DNA from: an uncultured Pelagibacteraceae bacterium
GTDB taxonomy: Bacteria; Pseudomonadota; Alphaproteobacteria; Pelagibacterales; Pelagibacteraceae
Reading direction: 5' to 3'
Length of the DNA: 36,835 bases
Assembly: GCA_902558835.1 (NCBI GenBank)
Contig: CACEFK010000007.1
Span: forward strand, 1-36,835
Shown here: piece after piece, positions 24,513-33,233 of the stretch
Position numbering within the stretch: position 1 is the stretch's first letter
How the letters are laid out: every line of letters begins with the position of its first letter
Made by a program: the position numbers and the translations under genes
The notes under the pieces: model-generated
Databases searched by the model: none
The model's input: only the letters and a program-made list of their open reading frames with translations
Told to the model about the DNA's origin: nothing

Positions 24513-25616
24513 CTAACTATATAGTGTTATTCTGTCTTTTCGTAAATTGAGATTTAGACTAATTTTTGTTTTATATTTTTGATTTAATATATTTTGACTA
24601 CTAAATTTCAAATATTCGAAGTTTTTAGAAAGGTTTTTTGGACTTTTATATAAATAAAATTTATTAAATATTTTATTCTTTATGAGTGAATTTGTTAATA
24701 TATCTCCTCCTTCAATTAACAAATTTCTACATCCATAATTATGTAATTTTTTCAAAATTGATTTAATGTCAAATCTATTATTTCTATCAATACGAGATTT
24801 AATTAGATGAATTCCTTTTCTTTTAAATTTTATAATTTTTGATCTATCAGCTTTATTATAAAAAATTAAAGTATTTTTGTTATTAGAAGATTTAATTATA
24901 TAACTGTTTGTATTAGAATTTAGCTTGTTGTCTAAAATAATTCTTTTTGGAGAAAATTTTTCAAAACCCTTCAAACGACAATTTAATTTTGGATTATCTT
25001 TATTTAGTGTTTTGTAAGTAATCATCAAACTATCATTTTGATATCTCAACATATGTGTAAACTGATCTGAATAAGAATTTGTAATCTTTTTCTGTTTCTT
25101 GCTGTAAATAATATTGTTTTTTGAAACAGCTATTTTGCCAGTAACAAAGGGTAATTTTTTCTTTCTATTAAAAAAATAAGGTAAATAAAAACTTTCAATT
25201 TTGCTTTTTAATAAACCTTTTTTTACAATTATTTTTTTTGACTTTAAAATTTTAAAACTTTTATTTCTTACTCTTTTATCTATGTCAGTAACACCATATA
25301 TAACCTCTGAAATTCTTGATTTTATTATCGCGTCAGTACATGGTGGTGTTAATCCATGGTGACAACAAGGCTCTAAAGTAACATACATTTTTGAGCCTTC
25401 CAATTCTTCAAAACTATTTTTAATCGCATTAAATTCAGCGTGCGGTCTTCCATTAAATGAGGTTTGTCCTATGGAAACAATTTTATCATTTTTGACAATA
25501 ACACAGCCTACAGAAGGATTTGATCCAGTCTGTCCGTGACGAGATTTAGCCAAGTCCAAGGCTAATTCCATGTAAAATTTATCTTTAGATGAAAATTTAT
25601 CTTTTTTTGTAGACAT
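24513..25616 (-). CDS. ribD: Bifunctional pyrimidine deaminase/reductase RibD
   Basis: Start placed at ATG 25616 (367 residues). Deaminase half (about 15-130): SNPSVGCVIVKND, zinc ligand in GRPHAEFNAI, and the second ligand set PCCHHGLTPPC. Reductase half (about 145-367): LPFVTGKIAVS, NPKLNCRL and GCRNLLIEGGDILTNSLI, diverged from E. coli but with the LIEGG element. It performs steps two and three of riboflavin synthesis. The upstream in-frame extension would read further into nrdR; as drawn it overlaps nrdR by 20 nt. A later ATG at 25571 would leave no overlap but would cut the usual N-terminus. Confidence 0.93.
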   Translation of the reverse strand: MSTKKDKFSSKDKFYMELALDLAKSRHGQTGSNPSVGCVIVKNDKIVSIGQTSFNGRPHAEFNAIKNSFEELEGSKMYVTLEPCCHHGLTPPCTDAIIKSRISEVIYGVTDIDKRVRNKSFKILKSKKIIVKKGLLKSKIESFYLPYFFNRKKKLPFVTGKIAVSKNNIIYSKKQKKITNSYSDQFTHMLRYQNDSLMITYKTLNKDNPKLNCRLKGFEKFSPKRIILDNKLNSNTNSYIIKSSNNKNTLIFYNKADRSKIIKFKRKGIHLIKSRIDRNNRFDIKSILKKLHNYGCRNLLIEGGDILTNSLIKNKIFNKFYLYKSPKNLSKNFEYLKFSSQNILNQKYKTKISLNLNLRKDRITLYS

Positions 25617-26055
25617 CAAGCTTGTCCACGAATTGTACGAAATCTTTTTCTTCTCTAAAATTTCTATAAACAGATGCAAATCTTACATATCCAACTGGGT
25701 CTAAATCTTTTAATCCATCCATAACCATTGTCCCAATTGTGTTTGTTGAAATCTCTCCTTGTCCTAGTTCTTCAAGAGATCTTGAAATATTACTGATGAA
25801 TTTTTCTATTGTAGCCGTATCTATTGGTCTTTTTTTCAGGGCTATGTAGATTGATTTAGATAATTTATCTCGATCAAATGATGATTTTCTTCCATTTTTT
25901 TTAACAACCATCAATTCTCTAAATTGAATTCTCTCAAATGTAGTAAATCTTTCACCACATATGCACAATCTTCTTCTTCTTATTGCGGTACCATCTTCAG
26001 TTGGACGTGAGTCTACAACAGATGTATCACCTTTTTTTTCGCACGGACAAATCAT
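25597..26055 (-). CDS. nrdR: Transcriptional repressor NrdR with shortened zinc knuckles
   Basis: A 152-residue NrdR: zinc ribbon at the N-terminus, DSRPTEDGTAIRRRR signature, then the ATP-cone (VKKNGRKSSFDRDKLSKSI to residue ~140). The family represses ribonucleotide reductase genes according to dATP/ATP. Unusual: the two cysteine pairs are C3-x-C5 and C31-x-C33, whereas the norm is C-x-x-C at both sites, so each knuckle is one residue short. Four cysteines remain and zinc binding is plausible. Follows glyA after 3 nt and precedes ribD, a common alphaproteobacterial order. Confidence 0.94.
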   Translation of the reverse strand: MICPCEKKGDTSVVDSRPTEDGTAIRRRRLCICGERFTTFERIQFRELMVVKKNGRKSSFDRDKLSKSIYIALKKRPIDTATIEKFISNISRSLEELGQGEISTNTIGTMVMDGLKDLDPVGYVRFASVYRNFREEKDFVQFVDKLDVYKKR

Positions 26056-26058
26056 TTA

Positions 26059-27366
26059 CTAAAGGTTCTTATATATAGGAAATGAAGAAGTTAAAGAAAT
26101 AACTTCATTTTTTACTTCGTTTTCTATTTTGCTATTATCTGTTGGGTTTTCAGATAAACCTTTCAGAGTTTTTGTTATTAATTCACCTACTGTTTTAAAC
26201 TCATTTAATCCAAATCCACGAGTTGTAGCCGCTTGAGTTCCTAATCTTATTCCAGATGTAATCATGGGTTTTTCTGTATCAAATGGAATACCATTTTTAT
26301 TACATGTAATGTTTGCTCTAGACAAACTCTCTGCAGCAAGATTTCCTTTTACATTGTAAGGTCTCAAATCAACCAACATCAAATGTGTATCTGTTCCATC
26401 TGAATAAATTTTAAATCCATTATTTTTTAAAGTTTCTGCTAACATTTTTGCATTTGCTAAAACAGATTTAATGTAATCTTGAAATTCTGGTTGTAGCGCT
26501 TCAAGAAAACCAGCTGCTTTTGCAGCAATAATATGCATTAAAGGTCCACCTTGGTAACCAGGAAAAACAGCTGTATTGAATTTTTTAGCAAGTTCTTCGT
26601 GATTAGTTAAAATTATTCCTCCTCTTGCACTTCTAAAAACCTTATGAGTTGTTGAAGTAACCACATGAGCATAATCACAAGGATTAGGGTATCCTTTACC
26701 AGCAACTAAACCTGAGAAATGAGCCATATCAACCATCAAGTATGCTCCAACTTTATCTGCAATCTCTCTAAATCTTTTAAAGTCAATTACTCTAGAATAA
26801 GCACTCCCACCCGCAATTATTAATTTTGGTTTATGTTCTAATGCAAGTTTTTCAACATTATCATAATCTATCAACTCAGATTCTTTATCTACATCATAGC
26901 CTACAGCATTAAACCATTTACCAGACATTGAAATTTTTAATCCATGAGTAATGTGACCACCTGAATTTAAACTCATACCCATAAACGTGTCACCTGGGCT
27001 TAAAAGAGCTAGAAACACTGCTCCATTAGCTTGTGCTCCTGAGTGTGGTTGAGCATTTGCAAATTTACAATTAAATAATTTTTTTAATCTTTCAATGGCA
27101 AGGTTTTCTGCTACATCAACATGCTCGCAACCATTATAATATCTTTTACCAGGATAACCTTCGGCGTATTTATTAGTTAAAACCGATCCTTGTGCCTCCA
27201 ATACTGCTTGAGATACTATATTTTCAGACGCAATTAACTCTATATGTTGTTGCTGTCTGATCAATTCATCTTTAATTGCTTTATAAAGTTCTGGATCTTT
27301 TACCGATAAACTGTCTTCGAAGAAACTTTTATAACTATCATTTAAATAATTTTTTTCGCTCGACAT
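26059..27366 (-). CDS. glyA: Serine hydroxymethyltransferase
   Basis: A 435-residue PLP enzyme interconverting serine and glycine with tetrahydrofolate. Seen: [42 protein letters not shown], and the lysine in [16 protein letters not shown]. There is a ~15-residue N-terminal extension compared with E. coli GlyA (417 aa), mainly before LYKAIKDE. The 2-nt gap to rpiB leaves no room for a glycine riboswitch directly upstream. Makes one-carbon units and glycine. Confidence 0.97.
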   Translation of the reverse strand: MSSEKNYLNDSYKSFFEDSLSVKDPELYKAIKDELIRQQQHIELIASENIVSQAVLEAQGSVLTNKYAEGYPGKRYYNGCEHVDVAENLAIERLKKLFNCKFANAQPHSGAQANGAVFLALLSPGDTFMGMSLNSGGHITHGLKISMSGKWFNAVGYDVDKESELIDYDNVEKLALEHKPKLIIAGGSAYSRVIDFKRFREIADKVGAYLMVDMAHFSGLVAGKGYPNPCDYAHVVTSTTHKVFRSARGGIILTNHEELAKKFNTAVFPGYQGGPLMHIIAAKAAGFLEALQPEFQDYIKSVLANAKMLAETLKNNGFKIYSDGTDTHLMLVDLRPYNVKGNLAAESLSRANITCNKNGIPFDTEKPMITSGIRLGTQAATTRGFGLNEFKTVGELITKTLKGLSENPTDNSKIENEVKNEVISLTSSFPIYKNL

Positions 27367-27368
27367 AA

Positions 27369-27794
27369 TTATATTTTCTTAACTCTTCTTGAGTGTCTAC
27401 CTCCCTCAAATTTTGTATTTAAAAAAACACTTACAAATTTCAAAGCATTTTTTTTAGTTATCAACCTTGAACCTAATGTAATGATGTTTGCATCGTTATG
27501 CAATCTGGATAATTTCGTTGATTTTAGATTAAAACATTGTGCAGCGCGAATATTTTTATGCTTATTTGCCGCAATATTCATGCCAGTCCCAGATCCACAC
27601 ACTAAAATACCAACATGACTCTTGCTTGATTTAACTTTTTTAGCAACTTTATGTGCATAATCAGGATAATCAACGCTGCTATCATCTTTAGGACCAAGAT
27701 CCTCAAATTTTACTTTTTTATTCCTTAAATAATTTTTAATTGTTTCTTTTAATTTAAATCCAGCGTGATCTGATGAAATAAATATTTTTTTCAA
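27369..27794 (-). CDS. rpiB: Ribose-5-phosphate isomerase B
   Basis: A 141-residue RpiB/LacAB protein interconverting ribose-5- and ribulose-5-phosphate in the pentose phosphate pathway. Active-site pieces: SSDHAGF (H10), [14 protein letters not shown], the catalytic cysteine C66 in [15 protein letters not shown], and [14 protein letters not shown]. Upstream of glyA by 2 nt, a pairing conserved in alphaproteobacteria. Confidence 0.96.
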   Translation of the reverse strand: MKKIFISSDHAGFKLKETIKNYLRNKKVKFEDLGPKDDSSVDYPDYAHKVAKKVKSSKSHVGILVCGSGTGMNIAANKHKNIRAAQCFNLKSTKLSRLHNDANIITLGSRLITKKNALKFVSVFLNTKFEGGRHSRRVKKI

Positions 27795-27795
27795 A

Positions 27796-28386
27796 TTAAT
27801 TAAATTTGTAGTCTAAAACACAAGCAACTAAATGTATCCTGTCCTCTTCACCACCATTAAATGCATTGTGATATTTAGTATTATTTGTTACCCAAACTGA
27901 ACCATCGGCAGGCATATGTTTTGCAACATTATCAATAACCATATGACATCCAGGATTTGTGATTATTGGAATATGTAATCTTGGTTCTGGATCTCTGTGC
28001 CAACTTAAAGTTGATCTTGGTTGTTTTAATAAAATTCTAATTCTTCCTAGTTTGTATTTTGATGACAGTAAATCAAATACTTCTTTGAAATATGTATTTT
28101 TGTATTCATCAATAAATTCAGAATAAGCTGACTCATCTATAGTCTCGTCTCTTAGAACTTCTTTACCTGTTGAATCTGGTTTGGTCCAAAAAATTCCTCT
28201 AGCTTTATGTCCTTTAATAGAATCTGGGTCTCCAGGAATTTGAGTCAAAGAAATAGCTCCAAAATTAGTAATACCCTCTGGTCCTTCAAAATTTTTAATT
28301 TTCAAAACCTCTTTATAAGCTTTTTGTAGTTCGTTAATATCAAATTTGATATCTTGTTTGTGAAAGTCTTGAAAATTTAGTGTCAT
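27796..28386 (-). CDS. Aspartyl/asparaginyl beta-hydroxylase-like Fe(II)/2-oxoglutarate oxygenase
   Basis: A 196-residue jelly-roll protein. The iron triad reads H130-x-D132 (LSWHRDPEPRLHIPI) and H173 (KYHNAFNGG), with R183 ten residues later (DRIHLV) as the 2-oxoglutarate anchor, the arrangement of the AspH family. Substrate is unknown: the family includes protein beta-hydroxylases and small-molecule hydroxylases. It lies 1 nt upstream of rpiB, so it heads the rpiB-glyA-nrdR message; a link to sugar or one-carbon metabolism would be guesswork. Confidence 0.8.
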   Translation of the reverse strand: MTLNFQDFHKQDIKFDINELQKAYKEVLKIKNFEGPEGITNFGAISLTQIPGDPDSIKGHKARGIFWTKPDSTGKEVLRDETIDESAYSEFIDEYKNTYFKEVFDLLSSKYKLGRIRILLKQPRSTLSWHRDPEPRLHIPIITNPGCHMVIDNVAKHMPADGSVWVTNNTKYHNAFNGGEEDRIHLVACVLDYKFN

Positions 28387-28405
28387 TGTGTATTTTACCC
28401 TTTAA

Positions 28406-28433
28406 TTGTTTAATACTCTATTTAAGCTATATT
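28406..28433 (+). promoter_or_regulatory. Candidate promoter of hemB
   Basis: TTGTTT (28406-28411) and TATATT (28428-28433) lie 16 bp apart in the 87-nt gap between the divergent oxygenase gene and hemB, leaving a leader of about 34 nt. Any AT-rich gap can show such boxes, so support is weak. Confidence 0.33.
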
Positions 28434-28473
28434 TGTATATTACATTTGTCGCATTTTTAAAGAAAATTAAAAT

Positions 28474-29463
28474 ATGATTACTGGAAAATATCCTTCATTG
28501 AGACTTAGACGCAATCGAAAAGAGTCGTGGAGCAGAAAGTTAATACAAGAGAATACTCTAAGCTCTAATGATTTTATATTGCCTGTATTTCTAACTGAGG
28601 GATCAAATAAAAAACAACAAATTAGCTCTATGCCAAGTGTTTACCGTTATTCGATAAATAGATTGAGCCAAATTGTCGATAAAGCAATAAAATTAGGAAT
28701 ACCGATGATAGCTCTTTTCCCAAAGACACAAAACTCAAAAAAGAATGAATTGGGAACAGAATCACTGAATGAAAATAATTTAGTTTGTAAAGCGATACAA
28801 GAAGTCAAAAAAAGATACAAAAACCAAATCGGTATAATGTGCGATGTTGCTTTAGATCCTTACACATCTCATGGTCATGATGGTTTGATCAAGTCTAACA
28901 CTATATTAAATGACGAAACAATTGAGGTTTTGATCAATCAATCATTACTTCAAGCTGAGATGGGTTGTGATGTACTGGCTCCTTCAGACATGATGGATGG
29001 CAGAATAGGAAAAATAAGAAAAGCTTTAGATAAAAACAAATTCCAAAATGTTCAAATATTATCGTACGCTGCAAAATATGCTTCAAGCTTTTATGGACCT
29101 TTTAGAGATGCAGTCGGTTCTAAAGGTTCTTTAAAAGGAGACAAAAAAACTTATCAGATGGATTATAGAAATTCTGATGAAGCTTTAAGAGAAGTTGCAT
29201 TAGATATTAAAGAAGGTGCTGATATGGTAATGGTTAAACCAGGTATGCCCTACTTAGACATAATAAAATCAATAAAAGAAAAATTTAAATTGCCTGTATT
29301 TGCCTATCAAGTATCAGGAGAATACAGCTTAATTGAAACAGCTATAATGAAAAAATTAATTAATAAAGATGCTATATATGAAAGCTTAGTTGCTTTTAAA
29401 AGAGCTGGAGCCAATGCTATAGTAAGTTATTACGCTGATAGAATTGATAAAATAATAAAATAA
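28474..29463 (+). CDS. hemB: Delta-aminolevulinic acid dehydratase (porphobilinogen synthase)
   Basis: A 329-residue enzyme condensing two aminolevulinates. The metal-site stretch CDVALDPYTSHGHDG (123-137) has Ala and Asp where zinc enzymes carry cysteines, placing it in the zinc-independent, magnesium-using class. Active-site lysines are expected in SYAAKYASSFYGPFRDA and MVKPGMPYLD, both present. Only plus-strand gene between ~18.9 and 36.8 kb, convergent with recO with no gap. Confidence 0.97.
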   Translation: MITGKYPSLRLRRNRKESWSRKLIQENTLSSNDFILPVFLTEGSNKKQQISSMPSVYRYSINRLSQIVDKAIKLGIPMIALFPKTQNSKKNELGTESLNENNLVCKAIQEVKKRYKNQIGIMCDVALDPYTSHGHDGLIKSNTILNDETIEVLINQSLLQAEMGCDVLAPSDMMDGRIGKIRKALDKNKFQNVQILSYAAKYASSFYGPFRDAVGSKGSLKGDKKTYQMDYRNSDEALREVALDIKEGADMVMVKPGMPYLDIIKSIKEKFKLPVFAYQVSGEYSLIETAIMKKLINKDAIYESLVAFKRAGANAIVSYYADRIDKIIK

Positions 29464-30144
29464 TTATTTTAACGTATTTAAGAATAATAACCTGCTATTT
29501 GGATAATTTAAATTATTTGGTCTTAATATAGTTTTATCCAAATAATCGCCTACTAATTTCAAACCATTCAATAAAGTGCCAAGATCATTAACTTCTATAT
29601 CTTTTTCAATCAAAAAATTAGGTACATATTTTTTTTCATTTAAAGAACTTGCATAATATACAGTTTTGTTACCTTCTAAATCTTTTTCAACTAAATTTTC
29701 AAGGGCTAAGTCATATCCTAATATTTTAAGTAACTCTAATTCCCAAAATATATATTTTTTTATCCAATCTTTTTCTTTTAAAATTAAAAATAAATTTTGA
29801 ATTATAAAATAAACTTTATCGTTAGATTGAGACTCTGCTGTTAATATTTTGATCAAATTCATAGCAGATGTAATACAGGATAACTTTTGCTTATGATCAA
29901 AATATAATGGGGTATAGGCATTTAAAATTTCAATTTTAAAATAACCTATTCTGTTTTCATTTTTAGAATTGTAATTAACATGGAGTTTGTTACCAACTTG
30001 AAGATAATTTTTAATTTTTTTTGAAGTACCGCCAAATATAATTCCAGATATCTTTCCTTTATCTTTTGTAAATAATTCAGCAATTAATGAATTTTCATTA
30101 TATCTATTTTTACTTATTAAAAATCCTTCGTCTGACCAATTCAT
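29464..30144 (-). CDS. recO: DNA repair protein RecO
   Basis: A 226-residue protein: N-terminal OB-fold (MNWSDEGFLISKNRYNENSLIAELFTKDKG), then a helical domain with CITSAMNLIKILTAE. The zinc cysteines found in some RecO proteins are not seen. It loads RecA with RecR. Identification rests on the N-terminus and its place after rnc, overlapping it by 4 nt; era normally sits between the two in this order. Confidence 0.9.
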   Translation of the reverse strand: MNWSDEGFLISKNRYNENSLIAELFTKDKGKISGIIFGGTSKKIKNYLQVGNKLHVNYNSKNENRIGYFKIEILNAYTPLYFDHKQKLSCITSAMNLIKILTAESQSNDKVYFIIQNLFLILKEKDWIKKYIFWELELLKILGYDLALENLVEKDLEGNKTVYYASSLNEKKYVPNFLIEKDIEVNDLGTLLNGLKLVGDYLDKTILRPNNLNYPNSRLLFLNTLK

Positions 30145-30809
30145 TTTTTATTTGTATTTTTTAAACATTCTATAGCAGCATTTTGTTCAGCCTCTTTCTT
30201 TGATTTTCCAGTCGCTATAAAATATTTTGTATTGGGCAATTTTACTCCAACTTTGAATATAGGTTTGTGTCTTGGACCTGTATTTGAAATTAATTTATAA
30301 ATAGGTAATTTTTTAAAATTTTTTAAAGTTAGTTCCTGTAACTTTGTTTTTGCATCTATTTCGGTAACTACACTTTTTTCAATATGATCTTGCCATAAAT
30401 TTAAAATTATTTTTTCAACAACTGCAAAACCTTTGTCAAGATATATGGCTCCAATTAATGCTTCACAGCTATCAGATATAATTTTGTCCTCAATTTTTAT
30501 TTTTTTATTGTTGGGATTAAATGTTTTAACGTAACTAGCTAAATTAATTTTTTTTGCTATATCCAAACAAGTTTTTTTATTCACTAGCGATGCAAATTTT
30601 TTATCAAGAATACCTTCTTTTTCCTCAGGGTAAATTTCTAAAAGCTTTTTTGCTATCACTAAACCTAGAACTCTATCACCCAGAAACTCTATCTTTTCAT
30701 TATTTTCATTTGGGTTAAAACTTTTATGTGTAAGAGCTTGGGTAAGTAGATCTTTATTTTTAAATTTTAAGTCAATTTTTTTTTCTAAACTTTGATAGTT
30801 AATTTTCAT
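30141..30809 (-). CDS. rnc: Ribonuclease III
   Basis: A 222-residue dsRNA endonuclease. Catalytic signature EKIEFLGDRVLGLVIA (E41, D45) and DSCEALIGAIYLDKG with the second acidic pair, then a dsRNA-binding domain from ~150 (AKTKLQELTLKNFKKLPIYKL to SKKEAEQNAAIECL). Needed for rRNA processing. It starts where lepB ends (1-nt overlap). Confidence 0.97.
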   Translation of the reverse strand: MKINYQSLEKKIDLKFKNKDLLTQALTHKSFNPNENNEKIEFLGDRVLGLVIAKKLLEIYPEEKEGILDKKFASLVNKKTCLDIAKKINLASYVKTFNPNNKKIKIEDKIISDSCEALIGAIYLDKGFAVVEKIILNLWQDHIEKSVVTEIDAKTKLQELTLKNFKKLPIYKLISNTGPRHKPIFKVGVKLPNTKYFIATGKSKKEAEQNAAIECLKNTNKK

Positions 30810-31546
30810 TAATTAATTTTATTAAAGGTTCTATTAAATCTTATTGACTTATGCCATTTCCAAAATTCCATAAAACTTCCTATTTTTTTATCAGAAGAGA
30901 AAAATATAAATTGAGCTTTTCCTACTAAATTATCTTTATGCACATACCCTACACTTGTTAAGTACCTGCTATCTTTAGAACAATCCCTGTTATCCCCTAA
31001 AAAGAAATAATGATCTTTTGGTACAGTAAACACATCAGAATTTTGATAAGTATAATCTTTTAAATAAACAGTATGAAATTTTTTACCATTTGAAAGTTTT
31101 TCCTCAAATCTATAAACGTCAATACTTTTGTCACCACAGAAAATTGTAGTTTTGTTATTAATTTTAGATTTAAGAATTTCAGAATTATTTAAATATAAAT
31201 TAGAGTCTATAAATTGAATTTTATCACCAGGTAAACCAATTAATCTTTTAATGTAATCTGTTCGATTATCAGCTGGTGTTTTAAATACAATTACATCACC
31301 TCTTTCAGGACTACTAAACATAATTCTTTTGTTTAATATTGGGGGACTAAAAGGAAATGAGTGTTTGCTATATCCATAGGTATATTTTGTTACAAACAAT
31401 CTATCACCTACTAATAGAGTAGGTTCCATGGATGATGATGGAATATAAAATGGTTGTAGTAAAAGCGATCTAATTATAACTGCAATTATTAATGCATAAA
31501 TTAAAGTTTTTATATTTTCTGAAAAAAAATTTTTATCTAATTTCAT
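30809..31546 (-). CDS. lepB: Signal peptidase I
   Basis: A 245-residue membrane protease with one N-terminal anchor helix (about 12-32). The nucleophile is S39 in YIPSSSMEPTLLVGD and the general base K100 in TDYIKRLIGLPGD. The later box FFLGDNRDCSKDSR is also present. It removes signal peptides on the periplasmic side. Overlaps acpS by 4 nt and rnc by 1 nt. Confidence 0.97.
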   Translation of the reverse strand: MKLDKNFFSENIKTLIYALIIAVIIRSLLLQPFYIPSSSMEPTLLVGDRLFVTKYTYGYSKHSFPFSPPILNKRIMFSSPERGDVIVFKTPADNRTDYIKRLIGLPGDKIQFIDSNLYLNNSEILKSKINNKTTIFCGDKSIDVYRFEEKLSNGKKFHTVYLKDYTYQNSDVFTVPKDHYFFLGDNRDCSKDSRYLTSVGYVHKDNLVGKAQFIFFSSDKKIGSFMEFWKWHKSIRFNRTFNKIN

Positions 31547-31929
31547 GATGTTTGAATAATTGCAAATGCTGTTGAATAATTTTTTTCATCCGAAATTGAT
31601 AAAAAACATTTAAAATTTTTGATTTTAAAGTTCTTTTGTACGATTTTTGTAATTTTTTTATTTTTAACGTAATAAGGCTTTCCCTTTCTGTCATTTACAA
31701 CTTCTATATCTTTAAAATTTAAATTCATACGAAAACCTGTGCCAAGAGCTTTAGAAAATGCTTCTTTTGCAGCAAATCTCTTCGAAAAAAAAGATACCTT
31801 ATTTTTTACTGCATTAGATTGTTTCAATTCTTTAGAGCAGTAAATTCTTTTTTTAAATAAAGGATTTTTAATCGATTTTTGAATTCTTTTATTTTCAACA
31901 ATATCAACGCCAATACCAAGAATTTTCAT
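31543..31929 (-). CDS. acpS: Holo-[acyl-carrier-protein] synthase
   Basis: A 128-residue protein transferring phosphopantetheine from CoA to ACP. Both metal/CoA motifs are visible: ILGIGVDIVENKRI (3-16) and KRFAAKEAFSKALGTGF. Normal length. It begins directly at the pdxJ stop and overlaps lepB by 4 nt. Confidence 0.96.
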   Translation of the reverse strand: MKILGIGVDIVENKRIQKSIKNPLFKKRIYCSKELKQSNAVKNKVSFFSKRFAAKEAFSKALGTGFRMNLNFKDIEVVNDRKGKPYYVKNKKITKIVQKNFKIKNFKCFLSISDEKNYSTAFAIIQTS

Positions 31930-32649
31930 TTATCTTTTTATAATTTTTTTTAAGTTTTTAATTACTTTTGAAAGTCCGTCAAATATTGACTCCCCAATTA
32001 TAAAATGTCCAATATTATACTCCTCAATATCTATTATTTTTGTTAACATTTTGGTGGTTTTATAGTCTAAACCATGACCAGCATGAACTTCTATATTTAA
32101 ACTTGATGCTAATTTTGCACTTTTTTTAATTCTGTTTAATTCACTAGTATAATTTTTTTTTGATTTAACCAGGTTTGCTAGTTTTCCAGTATGTATTTCA
32201 ATACAATCAGCATTTAATTTATTAGCAAGTCTAATGTCATTTGGTGAAGGGTTAATGAATAAACTTGTTCTTATCTTTGCTTTTTTAAATTTTTTAATTA
32301 TTTTCTCTAACTTATTAAGATTGTTTTTTATATTTAAACCTCCCTCGGTAGTAATTTCTTTTCTATTTTCTGGAACTAAACAGATAAAATTTGGTTTTAT
32401 CTTAAGTGCTTTATTAACAATTTCTTCGTTCATAGAAATTTCAAGGTTTACAGGTACATTTCTTAAACCACAGATTTTTTTTGCATCAATATCATTTATA
32501 TGTCTTCTATCTTCTCTTAAATGAATTGTTACAGAATCCGCTCCATAACTAATAACTTTTTTAGCTGCGTATAGTGGGTCTGGATGTTTCTCTCCACGAG
32601 CGTTTCGTAAAGTTGCGATATGATCTATATTTACACCTAACCTTTTCAC
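31930..32649 (-). CDS. pdxJ: Pyridoxine 5'-phosphate synthase
   Basis: A 239-residue TIM-barrel enzyme that makes the B6 ring. Landmarks: LGVNIDHIATLRNARGEKHPDP (4-24), VTIHLREDRRHI, CLVPENRKEITTEGG and VHAGHGLDYKT near the C-terminus. Overlaps pyrE by 4 nt. In alphaproteobacteria the pyrE-pdxJ-acpS-lepB order is standard. Confidence 0.97.
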   Translation of the reverse strand: MKRLGVNIDHIATLRNARGEKHPDPLYAAKKVISYGADSVTIHLREDRRHINDIDAKKICGLRNVPVNLEISMNEEIVNKALKIKPNFICLVPENRKEITTEGGLNIKNNLNKLEKIIKKFKKAKIRTSLFINPSPNDIRLANKLNADCIEIHTGKLANLVKSKKNYTSELNRIKKSAKLASSLNIEVHAGHGLDYKTTKMLTKIIDIEEYNIGHFIIGESIFDGLSKVIKNLKKIIKR

Positions 32650-33233
32650 TTAATAAATCTGCTTCCTGGGGTTGTTATTGGTATAGATTTAAGTTCTGGT
32701 GGTAATTTATTTACTTTATAAGTTGGAACATCAATTTTTAAATGAGATGTTATTCCAGTTTTTATTTTTAAAGATTGTTTGGTTGATCGATCAATAATAG
32801 ATGCAAATCCAATTAATTTTGCTTTTGATTTTTTAATCAATTTAACACATTCTAAACTTGATTTTCCTGTAGTGATTACATCTTCTATAATTAATACTCT
32901 TGCACCTTTTTTAATATTAAAACCTCTTCTTAGAGTAAATTTACCATTTACCCTTTCGCAAAAAATTGTTTCTTTTTTAAGCAATTTTCCTATTTCATAT
33001 CCAATAATTACTCCTCCCATTGCAGGAGCTAATATTAAATCAATTTTTTTAAATTTTTTTTTAATTTTATTTGCTAAGGATTTACAAATTTTATCAGCTA
33101 AATTAGGGTAACTTAAAAGTTTTGCACATTGAATGTATTTTGAAGAATGTAGACCTGAGGATAGAACAAAGTGACCTTCTAATAATGCATTAGTTTTTTT
33201 TAAAATATTTAAGGATTTTTTGAGTGAAAGCAT
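32646..33233 (-). CDS. pyrE: Orotate phosphoribosyltransferase
   Basis: A 195-residue enzyme of pyrimidine synthesis. The N-terminal LLEGHFVLSSGLHSSKYIQC fits PyrE, and the PRPP-binding loop is LIIEDVITTGKSSLE. The region APAMGGVIIGYEIGKLL is the first core strand. The ATG at 33233 makes the gene start 44 nt inside the end of rsh, the longest coding overlap in this part of the window; later starts would cut family residues. Confidence 0.96.
   Translation of the reverse strand: MLSLKKSLNILKKTNALLEGHFVLSSGLHSSKYIQCAKLLSYPNLADKICKSLANKIKKKFKKIDLILAPAMGGVIIGYEIGKLLKKETIFCERVNGKFTLRRGFNIKKGARVLIIEDVITTGKSSLECVKLIKKSKAKLIGFASIIDRSTKQSLKIKTGITSHLKIDVPTYKVNKLPPELKSIPITTPGSRFIK

Noticed and set aside
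27367..27368. Glycine riboswitch upstream of glyA, known in SAR11 for other genes
   Set aside because: Only 2 nt separate rpiB and glyA; there is no leader.
32779..33111. Plus-strand open frame of 110 codons across pyrE
   Set aside because: Antisense shadow of a conserved gene, hydrophobic only because of AT-rich composition.
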